A stretch of DNA of 64,000 bases, from contig NZ_MKEQ01000001.1 in the NCBI RefSeq assembly GCF_001875655.1, positions 310,001-374,000 on the forward strand, written 5' to 3'. The DNA comes from Enterobacter hormaechei ATCC 49162. GTDB lineage: Bacteria > Pseudomonadota > Gammaproteobacteria > Enterobacterales > Enterobacteriaceae. Made by a program: the position numbers and the translations under genes. Below, in pieces: positions 10,124-20,596 of this stretch (its first letter is position 1; every line of letters begins with the position of its first letter). The notes beneath the pieces are model-generated. The model was not told the DNA's origin. It made no database searches and saw only the letters and a list, made by a program, of their open reading frames with translations.

Positions 10124-11038
10124 ATGAGTACTCTACTAAGAAGTGCTGCGCTCGTTCTGTGCGCAGGAGTGAGCTGCGCGCAAGCAACTGAATCAGCCAA
10201 ACACTGGGAATTTAATATTGGTGCCATGTATGAAATTGAAAACGTCGAAGGTCAGGCCGACGATAAAGATGGATTATATGAACCTTCCGTGTGGTTTAAT
10301 GCCACATGGGATGCCTGGACCCTTTCGCTGGCTATGTATCAGGAGGGGCCGGTCGATTACAGTAGCATGACGCGCGGCACCTATTTTGATCGTCCGGAAT
10401 TTGAATTACGCTATCGCTTTATCGGCACCGATGATTTTACGTTCGGCCTGACCGGTGGCTTCCGTAATTATGGCTATCACTTTAAGGATGAGCACGGTGC
10501 TAAAGACGGCAGTGCCAATATGCAGCGCTACAAAGTTCAGCCTGACTGGGATATTAAATTAACCGACGACTGGCGTTTTGGCGGCTGGTTTGCCATGTAT
10601 CAGTTTGCCAACGATCTGGAAAAAACCGGCTATTCTGACAGCCGCGTCGAGACCGAAACCGGTTTTACCTGGACAATTAACGAAACCATCTCGGCAAAAG
10701 TTAATTACTATTTAGAGCGCGGTTTCAATATGGACGGCTCACGTAATAACGGTGAATTCGCCACTCAGGAAATTCGCGCCTATCTGCCGATTTCGTTGGG
10801 CCAGACTACGTTAACGCCTTATACCCGTCTGGGACTCGATCGCTGGTCTAACTGGGACTGGCAGGACGATCCTGAGCGCGAAGGACATGATTTCAACCGT
10901 CTGGGTATGCTGTACGCCTATGACTTTAGCAATGGTTTATCCATGACCCTGGAATATGCTTATGAATGGGAAAACCATGACGAAGGTGATAGCGATCGCT
11001 TCCACTATGCAGGCGTCGGCGTGAATTACGCGTTCTGA
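10124..11038 (+). CDS. ompG: Outer membrane porin G, monomeric 14-strand barrel
   Basis: 304 residues with a signal peptide ending about ...SCAQA and a C-terminal aromatic residue (VNYAF) typical of outer-membrane beta barrels. Alternating hydrophobic/polar strands and many Trp/Tyr residues run through the sequence. OmpG is a non-specific, large-pore monomeric porin. Its place after the ycj sugar operon, as in E. coli, suggests it admits the oligosaccharides that the Ycj system imports. Identification rests on context plus barrel features. Confidence 0.88.
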   Translation: MSTLLRSAALVLCAGVSCAQATESAKHWEFNIGAMYEIENVEGQADDKDGLYEPSVWFNATWDAWTLSLAMYQEGPVDYSSMTRGTYFDRPEFELRYRFIGTDDFTFGLTGGFRNYGYHFKDEHGAKDGSANMQRYKVQPDWDIKLTDDWRFGGWFAMYQFANDLEKTGYSDSRVETETGFTWTINETISAKVNYYLERGFNMDGSRNNGEFATQEIRAYLPISLGQTTLTPYTRLGLDRWSNWDWQDDPEREGHDFNRLGMLYAYDFSNGLSMTLEYAYEWENHDEGDSDRFHYAGVGVNYAF

Positions 11039-11048
11039 TGACCTGTTG

Positions 11049-11073
11049 CCAGGGGCGTAAGCCCCTGGTTTTT
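11049..11073 (+). terminator. Terminator between ompG and ycjW
   Basis: An 8-bp GC-rich perfect stem (ccaggggc/gcccctgg) with loop GTAA and a T run lies directly after the ompG stop. It abuts the stop codon of the convergent ycjW gene. Confidence 0.85.
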
Positions 11074-12082
11074 AGCGTAACGAAGTCGCATCGGAAAAAT
11101 GCGTTTCAACCAATACCTTATGCGGCGCAGATTTACCCGCAATGCACTTGAACAACAAATTGCAGCTCTCTTCGCCCAGCTTTCTCGTGGGGATATCAAA
11201 GCCGCCTGGCGCAGGGGTTAAAATCAGAGAGAGCATCGGATCGCTGTATCCTGCCATTGCGACCTGTTCCGGGATCGTCAGATTTAACTCATCCGCGGCA
11301 CGGTAAAGACTCAGCAATTTCATACTGTCAGTCGCAAAAACCGCATCGGGTGGGTTGTCTGAAGAGAGTAGCTGGCAGGCCGCCTGAAGCGCGCTTTCAT
11401 GGGTATATCCGCCATCGATCACCCAGTCCGGGTTAATCGCAATACCCTGCTTCTCAAGGCTCGATTTATAACCCGCAAGGCGATCGATAGAAACGTGATA
11501 ATCGAGCGGGGCATGCAGGCAGGCAATTTTAGTGCGGCCATGTTTGATAAAAGAGTCTGTTAATATGGCGCTGTCGTGGAAATTATCCGTGTCGACAGAA
11601 TAGATATTCTGGTAAATGCCTTCCACTTTACCAATAACGACTACGGGGACACCGTATCCGTCCAGCGTCGCGAAAAAAGACTCGTTCGCTGGCGAGCTTA
11701 GCATGATGATCCCCTTGATCATCTTCTGCTTTATTTTACCTACGCATTTTTGCAGATCATCTTCACTGCTTTTGCTCGTTTGCAAAATAACATCAAACCC
11801 TTCCTCTTCTGCTTTTGCCGTTATGGCATGCAGTACATCAGAGAAAAATGGATTTCCCGCGGTGGTTTTGGTTGAACGGGTCGAAATAACCATAATGGCG
11901 TCGAAGCCAGAAGAGGTGAGTGCGCGGGCAAGCTTATTAGGTTGATAATTTAATTCATCTATCGCCTTCAACACTTTTTCGCGCGCTTCAGGAGAAATAT
12001 TCGTTTGTTTATTCAGAACGCGCGACACGGTTGATTTCGAAACGCCAGCAACGCGTGCAATATCATAGATGGTGGGTGACAT
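11072..12082 (-). CDS. ycjW: LacI-family repressor of the ycj operon
   Basis: 336 residues. The N-terminal helix-turn-helix and hinge are canonical ([18 protein letters not shown], then [11 protein letters not shown]), followed by a periplasmic-binding-protein-like ligand domain. In E. coli YcjW represses the ycj genes and responds to a sugar signal. It is convergent with ompG and divergent from ycjX across a 155-bp gap. No YcjW operator could be assigned here because the ycjM promoter is outside the window. Confidence 0.9.
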   Translation of the reverse strand: MSPTIYDIARVAGVSKSTVSRVLNKQTNISPEAREKVLKAIDELNYQPNKLARALTSSGFDAIMVISTRSTKTTAGNPFFSDVLHAITAKAEEEGFDVILQTSKSSEDDLQKCVGKIKQKMIKGIIMLSSPANESFFATLDGYGVPVVVIGKVEGIYQNIYSVDTDNFHDSAILTDSFIKHGRTKIACLHAPLDYHVSIDRLAGYKSSLEKQGIAINPDWVIDGGYTHESALQAACQLLSSDNPPDAVFATDSMKLLSLYRAADELNLTIPEQVAMAGYSDPMLSLILTPAPGGFDIPTRKLGEESCNLLFKCIAGKSAPHKVLVETHFSDATSLR

Positions 12083-12159
12083 ACACCTTACTCACTCCGG
12101 ACGGACAGCAATTGCGCCCATCTTACTGGAGAGAAAACGGCAATAGCAATAATTAAGAA

Positions 12160-12184
12160 TTGATAATCAACGATCTGCCCCAAT
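12160..12184 (+). promoter_or_regulatory. Candidate sigma-32 (heat-shock) promoter for ycjX
   Basis: TTGATA at 12160-12165 and CCCCAAT at 12178-12184 are separated by 12 bp, resembling the sigma-32 consensus (TTGAAA, 12-15 bp, CCCCAT). The element lies about 55 bp upstream of the ycjX start. E. coli ycjX is a known member of the RpoH regulon, so this reading is a reasonable inference. Confidence 0.6.
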
Positions 12185-12237
12185 TTACTGTATTCTGAAG
12201 TGACTTTTTTCAGGGTTCCAGGCAATGAAGGACGGCG

Positions 12238-13635
12238 ATGAAGCGACTTAAAAACGAATTCAATTCTCTGATGAACCGTGGCGTTGATCGCCATCTGCGT
12301 CTTGCCGTGACGGGACTGAGCCGCAGCGGTAAGACGGCATTCATTACGGCGATGGTCAATCAGCTGTTGAACCTTCACGCAGGGGCGCGGCTGCCGCTGC
12401 TTAGCGCGGTGCGCGAGGAGCGGTTGTTGGGCGTGAAACGCGTACCGCAACGTGATTTTGGCATCCCCCGTTTCACCTATGATGAAGGTCTGGCGCAGTT
12501 ATACGGGGAGCCTCCTGCCTGGCCCACCCCGACGCGTGGCGTGAGCGAAATTCGCCTTGCGCTTCGTTTCCGCTCGAATGAATCCCTGATGCGCCACTTC
12601 AAAGAAACCTCCACGCTGTATCTCGAAATTGTGGATTATCCGGGAGAATGGCTGCTCGACTTACCGATGCTGGCGCAGGATTACCTGAGCTGGTCCCGAC
12701 AGATGACCGGTCTGTTGCAGGGGCAGCGGGCTGAGTGGTCGACCAAATGGCGCCAGCTTTGCGAGGGACTGGATCCGCTGGCACCGGCGGATGAAAACCG
12801 TCTGGCCGTCATAGCCGAAGCCTGGACGGATTACCTGCACCAGTGCAAACAGGAAGGGTTGCATTTTATTCAGCCGGGCCGCTTTGTTCTGCCGGGTGAC
12901 TTAGCCGGTGCTCCCGCGCTACAGTTTTTCCCGTGGCCGGACGTGGACAGCATCGGCGAATCGAAACTGGCGCAGGCGGACAAGACGACCAACGCCGGTA
13001 TGCTCCGCGAGCGATACAATTACTATTGTGAGAAGGTGGTTAAGGGCTTTTATAAAAATCACTTTTTACGCTTTGACCGCCAGATCGTGCTGGTGGACTG
13101 CCTGCAACCGCTCAACAGCGGGCCGCAGGCGTTCAATGATATGCGACTGGCGCTGACGCAGCTGATGCAGAGTTTTCATTACGGCCAGCGTACGCTGTTT
13201 CGCCGTTTGTTCTCGCCGGTCATCGACAAGCTGCTGTTTGCCGCCACAAAAGCTGACCATGTTACGGTCGATCAGCACGCCAATATGGTATCCCTGCTGC
13301 AACAGCTGGTGCAGGATGCCTGGCAAAATGCGGCTTTCGAAGGCATCAGCATGGATTGTCTGGGTCTGGCGTCCGTACAGGCAACGCAGAGTGGGTTGAT
13401 TGACGTGAATGGCGAGAAAATTCCGGCCCTGCGGGGTAACCGTCTCAGCGACGGTGAGCCGCTCACGGTCTATCCGGGGGAAGTTCCTGCGCGCCTGCCG
13501 GGCCAGGCTTTCTGGCAAAGCCAGGGTTTTCAGTTCGAAGCCTTCCGTCCGCAGAGCATGAACGTTGATCAGCCATTGCCGCATATCCGTCTGGATGCCG
13601 CGCTGGAGTTTTTAATTGGAGATAAATTGCGATGA
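12238..13635 (+). CDS. ycjX: YcjX family P-loop NTPase, stress-related
   Basis: DUF463 family, 465 residues. A P-loop is visible at residues 26-33 (GLSRSGKT) followed by [11 protein letters not shown]. The biochemical function is not established; the family has been described as having a Ras-like GTPase fold. In E. coli it is heat-shock induced and forms an operon with ycjF and tyrR, as here. It overlaps ycjF by 4 bp (ATGA), so the two products probably act together. Confidence 0.9.
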   Translation: MKRLKNEFNSLMNRGVDRHLRLAVTGLSRSGKTAFITAMVNQLLNLHAGARLPLLSAVREERLLGVKRVPQRDFGIPRFTYDEGLAQLYGEPPAWPTPTRGVSEIRLALRFRSNESLMRHFKETSTLYLEIVDYPGEWLLDLPMLAQDYLSWSRQMTGLLQGQRAEWSTKWRQLCEGLDPLAPADENRLAVIAEAWTDYLHQCKQEGLHFIQPGRFVLPGDLAGAPALQFFPWPDVDSIGESKLAQADKTTNAGMLRERYNYYCEKVVKGFYKNHFLRFDRQIVLVDCLQPLNSGPQAFNDMRLALTQLMQSFHYGQRTLFRRLFSPVIDKLLFAATKADHVTVDQHANMVSLLQQLVQDAWQNAAFEGISMDCLGLASVQATQSGLIDVNGEKIPALRGNRLSDGEPLTVYPGEVPARLPGQAFWQSQGFQFEAFRPQSMNVDQPLPHIRLDAALEFLIGDKLR

Positions 13636-14684
13636 CGGAACCGTTAAAACCACGCATTGATTTTACCGGCCAGCTTGAGCAGTCCCCGCATGAGGCGTTT
13701 AAAACGGCGCAAACCTTCAGCGGCCCGCAGGCCGACAACTTTGCCCCCGTGCTGGCAGAGGAGCCGCTGGTAGAAGAGGGGCAGGCGGAAGCGGTCGTTG
13801 ATGCGGCACTGCGCCCGAAACGCAGCCTGTGGCGCAAGATGGTGACTGCCGGGTTAGCCCTTTTTGGTGTGAGCGTCATCGGGCAGGGCGTGCAGTGGGG
13901 CGTCAATGCCTGGCAAACGCAGGACTGGGTGGCACTGGGGGGATGCGCCGCTGGGGCGTTGATCGTCGGTGCGGGTGTCGGCTCAGTCGTCACCGAGTGG
14001 CGTCGCCTCTGGCGTCTGCGTCAGCGCGCCCACGAACGTGATGAAGCGCGGGATCTGCTGCACAGTCACGGCACAGGTAAAGGGCGTGCTTTTTGTGAAA
14101 AGCTTGCGGCTCAGGCCGGGATAGATCACTCTCACCCGGCGCTTCAGCGCTGGTATGCGGCGATCCACGAAACTCAGAATGACCGGGAAGTGGTCACGCT
14201 CTATTCCCATATGGTTCAGCCGGTACTGGACTCGCAGGCTCGCCGTGAGATCAGCCATTCGGCGGCGGAATCCACGCTGATGATCGCCGTCAGTCCACTG
14301 GCGATGGTGGACATGGCCTTTATCGCCTGGCGCAACCTGCGCCTGATCAACCGCATCGCCAGGCTGTATGGCATTGAGCTTGGCTATTACAGCCGTCTGC
14401 GCCTGTTCAAACTGGTGTTGCTGAATATCGCCTTCGCCGGGGCAAGCGAGCTGGTGCGGGAGGTGGGGATGGACTGGATGTCGCAGGATCTCGCGGCGCG
14501 TCTCTCTGCCCGGGCGGCACAGGGGATTGGTGCCGGTCTGCTGACGGCGCGCTTAGGTATCAAAGCGATGGAGGTCTGTCGTCCATTACCCTGGATCGAT
14601 GGCGATAAGCCACGGTTGGGGGATTTCCGTCGCGAGCTGATTGGCCAGCTTAAAGAGACGCTCAACAAAAAACCTGCTCAGTGA
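13632..14684 (+). CDS. ycjF: YcjF, DUF697 inner-membrane protein
   Basis: 350 residues. A hydrophilic N-terminal third is followed by two membrane segments near residues 70-90 and 98-118, then a DUF697 region with hydrophobic helices near 215-270. The function is unknown. The ATGA overlap with ycjX indicates coupling. The intergenic region to tyrR carries a TyrR-box-like palindrome. Confidence 0.9.
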   Translation: MTEPLKPRIDFTGQLEQSPHEAFKTAQTFSGPQADNFAPVLAEEPLVEEGQAEAVVDAALRPKRSLWRKMVTAGLALFGVSVIGQGVQWGVNAWQTQDWVALGGCAAGALIVGAGVGSVVTEWRRLWRLRQRAHERDEARDLLHSHGTGKGRAFCEKLAAQAGIDHSHPALQRWYAAIHETQNDREVVTLYSHMVQPVLDSQARREISHSAAESTLMIAVSPLAMVDMAFIAWRNLRLINRIARLYGIELGYYSRLRLFKLVLLNIAFAGASELVREVGMDWMSQDLAARLSARAAQGIGAGLLTARLGIKAMEVCRPLPWIDGDKPRLGDFRRELIGQLKETLNKKPAQ

Positions 14685-14706
14685 GGTTTTGTTCACTATT
14701 CGTGCT

Positions 14707-14730
14707 GGCTGTCAATATTTGTTGACAGCC
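14707..14730. promoter_or_regulatory. TyrR-box-like palindrome upstream of tyrR
   Basis: A perfect 9-bp inverted repeat (ggctgtcaa, 6 bp, ttgacagcc). Its core TGTCAA-N6-TTGACA fits the TyrR operator TGTAAA-N6-TTTACA at most positions, including the G and C that are 14 bp apart. The right half supplies a consensus -35 hexamer TTGACA. Autorepression of tyrR through an overlapping box is known in E. coli; the same is inferred here. Confidence 0.6.
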
Positions 14731-14795
14731 ACCTTCCCGAACACCGTGATCTGACATATCATTTTACTGTTATTGGCTTAAACGGTGAATTTCCC

Positions 14796-16337
14796 ATGCG
14801 TCTGGAAGTCTTTTGTGAGGACCGTCTCGGTCTGACCCGCGAGTTACTCGATCTTCTTGTTTTACGTAGCATTGATTTACGTGGCATTGAGATCGACCCT
14901 GTCGGGCGAATTTACCTCAATTTTGCCGAAATTGAATTTAACACCTTCAGTAGCCTGATGGCGGAAATCCGCCGTATCGCTGGCGTTACGGATGTACGCA
15001 CCATCCCCTGGATGCCGTCCGAGCGGGAACATCTTGCGCTGAGCGCGCTGCTGGAAGCAATGCCGGAGCCGTTTCTGTCCCTCGATTTGAAAAATAAAGT
15101 CGAGCGCGTTAATCAGGCCAGCTGCCAGTTGTTTGCGCAGAGCCAGGAAAAACTTATCGGTCACCCTGCCACGCAACTGATCGCCGGGTTTAATTTCCAG
15201 CGCTGGCTGGACAGTAACCCGCAAAATACCCATAGCGAGCACGTCGTCATCAACGGACAGAATTTCCTGATGGAAATCACGCCGGTCTACCTGAAAGGGG
15301 AAAATGCTGCGCGGGTGCTGACCGGCGCAGTGATCATGCTGCGCTCCACGGTGCGTATGGGCCGCCAGTTGCAAAATCTTTCCAGCCAGGACGTCGGCGC
15401 ATTCAGCCAGATTATTGCGGTGAGCCCGAAGATGCGTCATGTGATTGACCAGGCGCGTAAGCTGGCTAATCTCACGGCACCGCTGCTGATTACCGGAGAT
15501 ACCGGTACGGGGAAAGATCTGCTGGCGCATGCTGTGCACATGGCCAGTCCGCGTGCGGCAAAACCGTATCTGGCGCTGAACTGCGCGTCAATTCCGGAAG
15601 ATGCGGTGGAAAGCGAGCTGTTCGGGCATGCGCCGGAAGGCAAAAAAGGCTTCTTCGAACAGGCCAACGGCGGTTCGGTGCTGCTGGACGAGATTGGCGA
15701 AATGTCGCCACGTATGCAGGCGAAACTGCTGCGTTTTCTCAATGACGGCACGTTCCGCCGCGTGGGGGAAGATCATGAAGTGCACGTGGACGTGCGCGTC
15801 ATCTGCGCCACCCAGAAAAACCTGGTGGAGCTGGTGCAGAAAGGGGTATTCCGCGAAGATCTCTACTATCGTCTCAACGTTCTGACGCTCAATATCCCGC
15901 CGCTGCGCGACTGTCCGCAGGACATTATGCCGTTGACGGAACTGTTCGTGGCCCGTTTTGCCGACGAGCAGGGCGTGCCGCGTCCGAAGCTCTCTGCCGA
16001 CCTTGGCACTGTGCTGACGCGTTACGGCTGGCCGGGCAATATTCGTCAGCTAAAAAATGCGGTCTATCGCGCATTAACTCAGCTTGAAGGGTATGAACTG
16101 CGCCCTCAGGATATTCTGTTGCCGGATTACGATGCCGGGACGGTATCGGTAGGCGAGGAGGCAATGGAAGGCTCGCTGGATGACATCACCAGCCGTTTCG
16201 AACGTTCGGTGTTAACGCAGCTTTACCGTAGCTATCCGAGCACGCGCAAGCTGGCTAAACGTCTTGGGGTGTCACATACCGCGATTGCAAATAAACTGCG
16301 CGAGTATGGGTTAAATCAGAAGAAGGGTGACGAATAA
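14796..16337 (+). CDS. tyrR: Transcriptional regulator TyrR of aromatic amino acid genes
   Basis: 513 residues. An N-terminal ACT domain (about 1-75) and PAS domain (about 78-190) are followed by an AAA+ domain with Walker A TGDTGTGKD near 233-241 and Walker B VLLDEIGEM, then a C-terminal Fis-like HTH (STRKLAKRLGVSHTAIANKL). The GAFTGA loop used by sigma-54 activators is missing, as expected for TyrR, which acts on sigma-70 promoters. It controls aroF, tyrP, aroP and similar genes in response to Tyr, Phe and Trp. Confidence 0.95.
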   Translation: MRLEVFCEDRLGLTRELLDLLVLRSIDLRGIEIDPVGRIYLNFAEIEFNTFSSLMAEIRRIAGVTDVRTIPWMPSEREHLALSALLEAMPEPFLSLDLKNKVERVNQASCQLFAQSQEKLIGHPATQLIAGFNFQRWLDSNPQNTHSEHVVINGQNFLMEITPVYLKGENAARVLTGAVIMLRSTVRMGRQLQNLSSQDVGAFSQIIAVSPKMRHVIDQARKLANLTAPLLITGDTGTGKDLLAHAVHMASPRAAKPYLALNCASIPEDAVESELFGHAPEGKKGFFEQANGGSVLLDEIGEMSPRMQAKLLRFLNDGTFRRVGEDHEVHVDVRVICATQKNLVELVQKGVFREDLYYRLNVLTLNIPPLRDCPQDIMPLTELFVARFADEQGVPRPKLSADLGTVLTRYGWPGNIRQLKNAVYRALTQLEGYELRPQDILLPDYDAGTVSVGEEAMEGSLDDITSRFERSVLTQLYRSYPSTRKLAKRLGVSHTAIANKLREYGLNQKKGDE

Positions 16338-16339
16338 AC

Positions 16340-16367
16340 AAAAAAGCCTCTTTGCAGAGGCTTTTTT
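16340..16367. terminator. Bidirectional terminator between tyrR and tpx
   Basis: An inverted repeat aaaaaagcctc/gaggctttttt with a short loop has A and T runs on both sides, so it can stop transcription of tyrR (plus) and tpx (minus). It sits 2 bp after the tyrR stop and 4 bp before the tpx stop codon. Confidence 0.85.
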
Positions 16368-16371
16368 ACGT

Positions 16372-16878
16372 TTAGGCTTTAAGCGTCTCAAGTGCAGCGG
16401 TGTAATCCGGTTCGGTGGTGATTTCGTTCACCAGTTCACTGAAAACAACGTTGTCGTTTTCGTCGATCACCAGCACTGCACGCGCCGCCAGACCTTTCAG
16501 CGCGCCTTCGGAAATGGCAACACCGTAATTTTCCAGGAAATCCGGGCTGCGCAGAGTGGAAAGGGTGATGACGTTGCTCAGGCCTTCAGCGCCGCAGAAG
16601 CGGGACTGGGCAAACGGCAGGTCAGCAGAAATGCACAGCACCACGGTGTTGTCCATTTCGGTCGCCAGTTGGTTGAATTTACGCACTGATGCAGCGCAAA
16701 CGCCAGTATCGATGCTTGGGAAAATGTTCAGGACTTTACGTTTGCCAGCAAACTGGCTCAGCGTGACGTCAGACAGATCTTTAGCCACCAGAGTAAAAGG
16801 CTGTGCTTTGCTGCCAGACTGTGGGATGGAACCTGCAACAGCAACCGGGTTGCCCTGGAAATGAACGAGTTGTGACAT
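16372..16878 (-). CDS. tpx: Thiol peroxidase, atypical 2-Cys peroxiredoxin
   Basis: 168 residues, standard length. The peroxidatic Cys61 lies in [15 protein letters not shown] and the resolving Cys95 in SRFC, the exact spacing known for Tpx. It reduces hydrogen peroxide and alkyl hydroperoxides using thioredoxin; in enterobacteria it is periplasm-associated or cytoplasmic without a signal peptide. Divergent from ycjG across about 105 bp. Confidence 0.97.
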   Translation of the reverse strand: MSQLVHFQGNPVAVAGSIPQSGSKAQPFTLVAKDLSDVTLSQFAGKRKVLNIFPSIDTGVCAASVRKFNQLATEMDNTVVLCISADLPFAQSRFCGAEGLSNVITLSTLRSPDFLENYGVAISEGALKGLAARAVLVIDENDNVVFSELVNEITTEPDYTAALETLKA

Positions 16879-16983
16879 AGATATCTTCCTGTTTACAAAT
16901 AGTTAACGTCGTGGCTAGTGTATGTCATCCGCAGTTAGCACGGCAAACCAATTTTATGCCTACCGGCCTGCAAGGAGTCAGTG

Positions 16984-17949
16984 ATGAGAAGCGTTAAGGT
17001 TTATGAAGAAGCCTGGCCATTGCACACCCCGTTTGTGATTTCGCGCGGCAGCCGTAGTGAGGCCTGCGTGGTCGTGGTTGAATGTGAAGAGGATGGCGTG
17101 AAAGGTGTCGGGGAATGTACCCCTTATCCTCGCTATGGAGAAAGCCTGGCGTCAGTCATGGCGCAAATTATGACGGTAGTGCCCGAATTGCAGGCGGGCC
17201 TGACGCGTGAGGCTCTTCAGCAGCGGTTACCGGCTGGCGCTGCGCGCAACGCGATTGACTGCGCGCTGTGGAGTCTGGAAGCGGCGAAACAACACAAACC
17301 GCTTCCTTCGCTGCTGAACATGACTCTGCCGCAATCGATCGTCACCGCGCAAACGGTGGTCATCGGTGAACCTGAGCAAATGGCGGCCAGCGCCCAGGCG
17401 TTATATGCCACCGGTGCAACCTTATTAAAGGTGAAGCTCGACGATCGTCTGATTAGCGAACGCATGGTCGCCATTCGTGCGGCGGTGCCTGATGCCACCC
17501 TGATCGTCGACGCGAATGAATCCTGGCACAGCGAAGGGCTGGCAGCCCGTTGTCAGCTGCTTGCCGATCTGAACGTTGCCATGCTGGAACAACCCCTCCC
17601 GGCAGAAGACGATGATGCGCTGGCGAATTTTATTCATCCGCTTCCAGTCTGTGCAGATGAAAGCTGTCATACCCGTGAGAGCCTGTCATCCCTCAAGGGG
17701 CGCTACGAAATGGTGAACATCAAGCTGGATAAAACAGGCGGATTAACCGAGGCCCTTGCTCTGGCAAAAGATGCGCAGGCGCAAGGCTTCACTCTGATGC
17801 TGGGCTGCATGTTGTGCACTTCCAGAGCGATTGGCGCTGCACTCCCGCTGGTAAACAGCGTGCGTTTTGCCGATCTGGATGGCCCAACCTGGCTGGCGGT
17901 TGATGTTTCACCTGCTCTGAATTTTACTTCCGGCGTGCTTCATCTTTGA
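16984..17949 (+). CDS. ycjG: L-Ala-D/L-Glu epimerase (enolase superfamily)
   Basis: Muconate-lactonising subgroup of the enolase superfamily, 321 residues from the ATG at 16984; a GTG at 16981 is less well spaced from AAGGAG. Catalytic lysines are in LKVKLDD and NIKLDKTGG; metal ligands are in VDANES, LEQPLP and CADES. It epimerises the L-Ala-D-Glu released from murein so that it can be degraded. It overlaps the convergent mpaA by 10 bp, and both belong to murein peptide recycling. Confidence 0.93.
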   Translation: MRSVKVYEEAWPLHTPFVISRGSRSEACVVVVECEEDGVKGVGECTPYPRYGESLASVMAQIMTVVPELQAGLTREALQQRLPAGAARNAIDCALWSLEAAKQHKPLPSLLNMTLPQSIVTAQTVVIGEPEQMAASAQALYATGATLLKVKLDDRLISERMVAIRAAVPDATLIVDANESWHSEGLAARCQLLADLNVAMLEQPLPAEDDDALANFIHPLPVCADESCHTRESLSSLKGRYEMVNIKLDKTGGLTEALALAKDAQAQGFTLMLGCMLCTSRAIGAALPLVNSVRFADLDGPTWLAVDVSPALNFTSGVLHL

Positions 17950-18653
17950 GGCTGCCAGCGCAGGAGATCTGTCATCGCCCGCAGGTATTTTTCGCTCGCT
18001 TCATCTGACGAGATGGGCGGAAACTCAGCGGTGATACAGTGAAGGCCGAGGTCCGCGCACCAGCTGCCAAACGACCCGGGTGTTTCATAGCCAACGCTGG
18101 TCACCAGAGGAAGCGCAAACGCATCCGCCAGCCACTGGCCGAGCGCCGTATGGCGAGGGTCTTCAATACAGGCGAGGGGATCGTGGAAAGAGACAACCCA
18201 GGCCGGGTGGATCTTATGAATAAGCTGGCACAACGCCTGAGTTTCCGGTTCGGACCCAGGTTTATCTCCCGTGAGCAAAACCACATCTCGCTCCTGAGCA
18301 GAACTGTTCCAGCGATATACCGTTTCACCGGCGCGCCAGTTTGCCGCCGGGAAGTTCCTGTTAAGGTCAACGCCTCGTGCATTCGCCCGTAATCCAAGCT
18401 GACAACCGTCCGGGTTGACGGTCAAAATCACATGATGACGTCGTAAATCGGGAGACAGCGTACGTAGCGCGCACGAAAGCGTCACGACTGATGAGTTTTC
18501 GTCGCCATGGGTGCCCGCAATAATTAAGCCGCTATTACGATCGGCCTCGGGTGCCGGAAACCAGATCAGTGGCGCGCCTAAAAACGAGCGGCCATAATGT
18601 TCAGTCCCGGGCGGGAAGGCACCGCGTTCCGTTCTTGGTCGGGTAGTTGCCAT
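17940..18653 (-). CDS. mpaA: Murein tripeptide amidase A (M14 carboxypeptidase)
   Basis: 237 residues from the ATG at 18653, where the protein matches the usual N-terminus (ending PRTERGAF); an in-frame start at 18713 would add 20 atypical residues. Zinc ligands are His49 and Glu52 in GTHGDENS and a later His in SFHDPL. It cleaves the gamma-D-Glu-mesoDAP bond in murein tripeptide in the cytoplasm. With YcjG and MppA it forms a recycling cluster. Confidence 0.93.
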   Translation of the reverse strand: MATTRPRTERGAFPPGTEHYGRSFLGAPLIWFPAPEADRNSGLIIAGTHGDENSSVVTLSCALRTLSPDLRRHHVILTVNPDGCQLGLRANARGVDLNRNFPAANWRAGETVYRWNSSAQERDVVLLTGDKPGSEPETQALCQLIHKIHPAWVVSFHDPLACIEDPRHTALGQWLADAFALPLVTSVGYETPGSFGSWCADLGLHCITAEFPPISSDEASEKYLRAMTDLLRWQPQR

Positions 18654-18836
18654 AGTAAACCCTGATAATAAAGTCACTTCTGGCAGTGTTGTGCAAAACC
18701 CGCGGTTAATCAAATAGTTTCCGTATGTCGTGAAAATTGCCTGGCATCAACTTTCCGGAGGAAGAATTTGCATTTCTCCGTTTCGAAACAAATAATTACG
18801 CATCTGCCTGTTACCTGACATCATTAAGGGGATCGT

Positions 18837-20453
18837 ATGAAGCATCCTGTTTCGCTTCTTTGTACTGCGCTGTGGCTGTGCGGAGTTTCTTCACTTTCAT
18901 ATGCTGCGGAGGTTCCCGGGGGAACGGTTCTGGCGCAAAAGCAGGAGCTGGTTCGACACATCAAAGATGAACCCGCTTCGCTCGATCCGGCAAAAGCGGT
19001 GGGATTGCCCGAGATTCAGGTGATCCGAGACCTCTATGAAGGGCTGGTAAATCAGAACGAAAAAGGGGAGTTAGTGCCCGGCGTGGCGACGCGCTGGCAG
19101 AGTAATGATAACCGAGTCTGGACGTTCACGTTGCGGGATAACGCGAAATGGTCTGACGGTACTCCGGTGACGGCACAAGATTTTGTCTACAGCTGGCGTC
19201 GTCTGGTTGATCCCAAAACAACCTCACCTTTCGCCTGGTTTGCGGCGCTGGCGGGCATTAACAATGCCCAGGCCATTATCGATGGCAAAGCTGCTCCGGA
19301 TACCCTCGGCGTGACGGCGGTCGATGCTAAAACGCTGCGGGTGCAGCTGGACAAACCGCTGCCCTGGTTCAGCAATCTGACGGCTAACTTCGCGTTTTAT
19401 CCTGTTCAAAAGGCCAACGTGGAAAGCGGTAAGGAATGGACGCGCCCAGGCGCGCTCATTGGCAACGGTGCGTATGTGCTGAAAGAACGCGTCGTGAATG
19501 AAAAACTGGTGGTTGAGCCAAATTCACATTACTGGGATAACGCCAACACGGTGCTGAAAAAAGTCACCTTTGTGCCAATCAACCAGGAGTCCTCAGCGAC
19601 CAAACGCTACCTGGCGGGCGATATTGATATTACAGAATCATTTCCGAAAAACATGTACCAGAAGCTGCTTAAAGATATTCCGGGACAGGTCTATACACCG
19701 CCACAGCTTGGGACCTATTACTATGCGTTTAACACGCAAAAAGGCCCAACCGCTGATGCCCGCGTACGTCTGGCGCTGAGCATGACGATCGATCGGCGCA
19801 TTATGGCCGAAAAAGTCCTGGGAACCGGTGAGAAACCGGCCTGGCATTTTACCCCTGATGTTACTGCTGGTTTTACGCCGGAAACCTCGCCATTTGAGCA
19901 GATGTCGCAGCAGGAACTCAATGCACAGGCGAAAACGTTGCTCCAGGCCGCAGGCTATGGTCCTCAGCGTCCGCTTAAATTAACGCTGCTGTACAACACG
20001 TCTGAAAATCATCAGAAAATTGCGATTGCCGTCGCCTCTATGTGGAAGAAAAATCTGGGGGTTGACGTTAAGTTGCAGAATCAGGAGTGGAAAACCTACA
20101 TCGACAGCCGCAATACCGGCAATTTTGACGTCATCCGTGCGTCGTGGGTAGGGGACTACAATGAGCCGTCGACATTCCTGTCGTTGCTGACCTCCTCCCA
20201 CAGCGGGAATATCTCACGATTCAACGATCCTGCTTACGATAAGATTATTCACCAGGCGACGCTCGAAACCACTGAAAAAGCGCGTAATGCAGACTACAAC
20301 ATGGCCGAGAAGATCCTCGCTGAAAAAGCGCCCATTGCTCCAATTTATCAGTACACCAATGGCCGTCTCATCAAGCCATGGGTAAAAGGTTATCCGATAA
20401 ATAACCCAGAGGATGTTGCGTACAGTCGTACAATGTATATTGAAAAACACTAA
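18837..20453 (+). CDS. mppA: Periplasmic murein tripeptide-binding protein
   Basis: OppA-type (family 5) solute-binding protein, 538 residues with a signal peptide ending about ...LSYAAEV. MppA binds L-Ala-gamma-D-Glu-mesoDAP and works with the oligopeptide permease OppBCDF. AAGGGGATCGT precedes the start. Context next to mpaA and ycjG separates it from OppA itself. It is the last gene shared with the E. coli gene order before the T6SS island. Confidence 0.92.
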   Translation: MKHPVSLLCTALWLCGVSSLSYAAEVPGGTVLAQKQELVRHIKDEPASLDPAKAVGLPEIQVIRDLYEGLVNQNEKGELVPGVATRWQSNDNRVWTFTLRDNAKWSDGTPVTAQDFVYSWRRLVDPKTTSPFAWFAALAGINNAQAIIDGKAAPDTLGVTAVDAKTLRVQLDKPLPWFSNLTANFAFYPVQKANVESGKEWTRPGALIGNGAYVLKERVVNEKLVVEPNSHYWDNANTVLKKVTFVPINQESSATKRYLAGDIDITESFPKNMYQKLLKDIPGQVYTPPQLGTYYYAFNTQKGPTADARVRLALSMTIDRRIMAEKVLGTGEKPAWHFTPDVTAGFTPETSPFEQMSQQELNAQAKTLLQAAGYGPQRPLKLTLLYNTSENHQKIAIAVASMWKKNLGVDVKLQNQEWKTYIDSRNTGNFDVIRASWVGDYNEPSTFLSLLTSSHSGNISRFNDPAYDKIIHQATLETTEKARNADYNMAEKILAEKAPIAPIYQYTNGRLIKPWVKGYPINNPEDVAYSRTMYIEKH

Positions 20454-20462
20454 AACAGGCCA

Positions 20463-20509
20463 GGGCGCTACGTGGTTAAGATCTCTATCTGTTAACCGCA
20501 TAAGCGCCC
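20463..20509. repeat. Interrupted inverted repeat after mppA
   Basis: Two nested stems are visible: gggcgct (20463-20469) with agcgccc (20503-20509), and ggttaa (20474-20479) with ttaacc (20492-20497). It begins 9 bp after the mppA stop. No T run follows, so it is not a standard terminator; it may stabilise the mRNA end. Confidence 0.5.
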
Positions 20510-20596
20510 GAACCCCAGAGTTCATGGTTTTACTGCGTGGTTATTACCAACCATCCCTTCGTATCAGCTCATTACTCATTGTGTTGATGAATATCT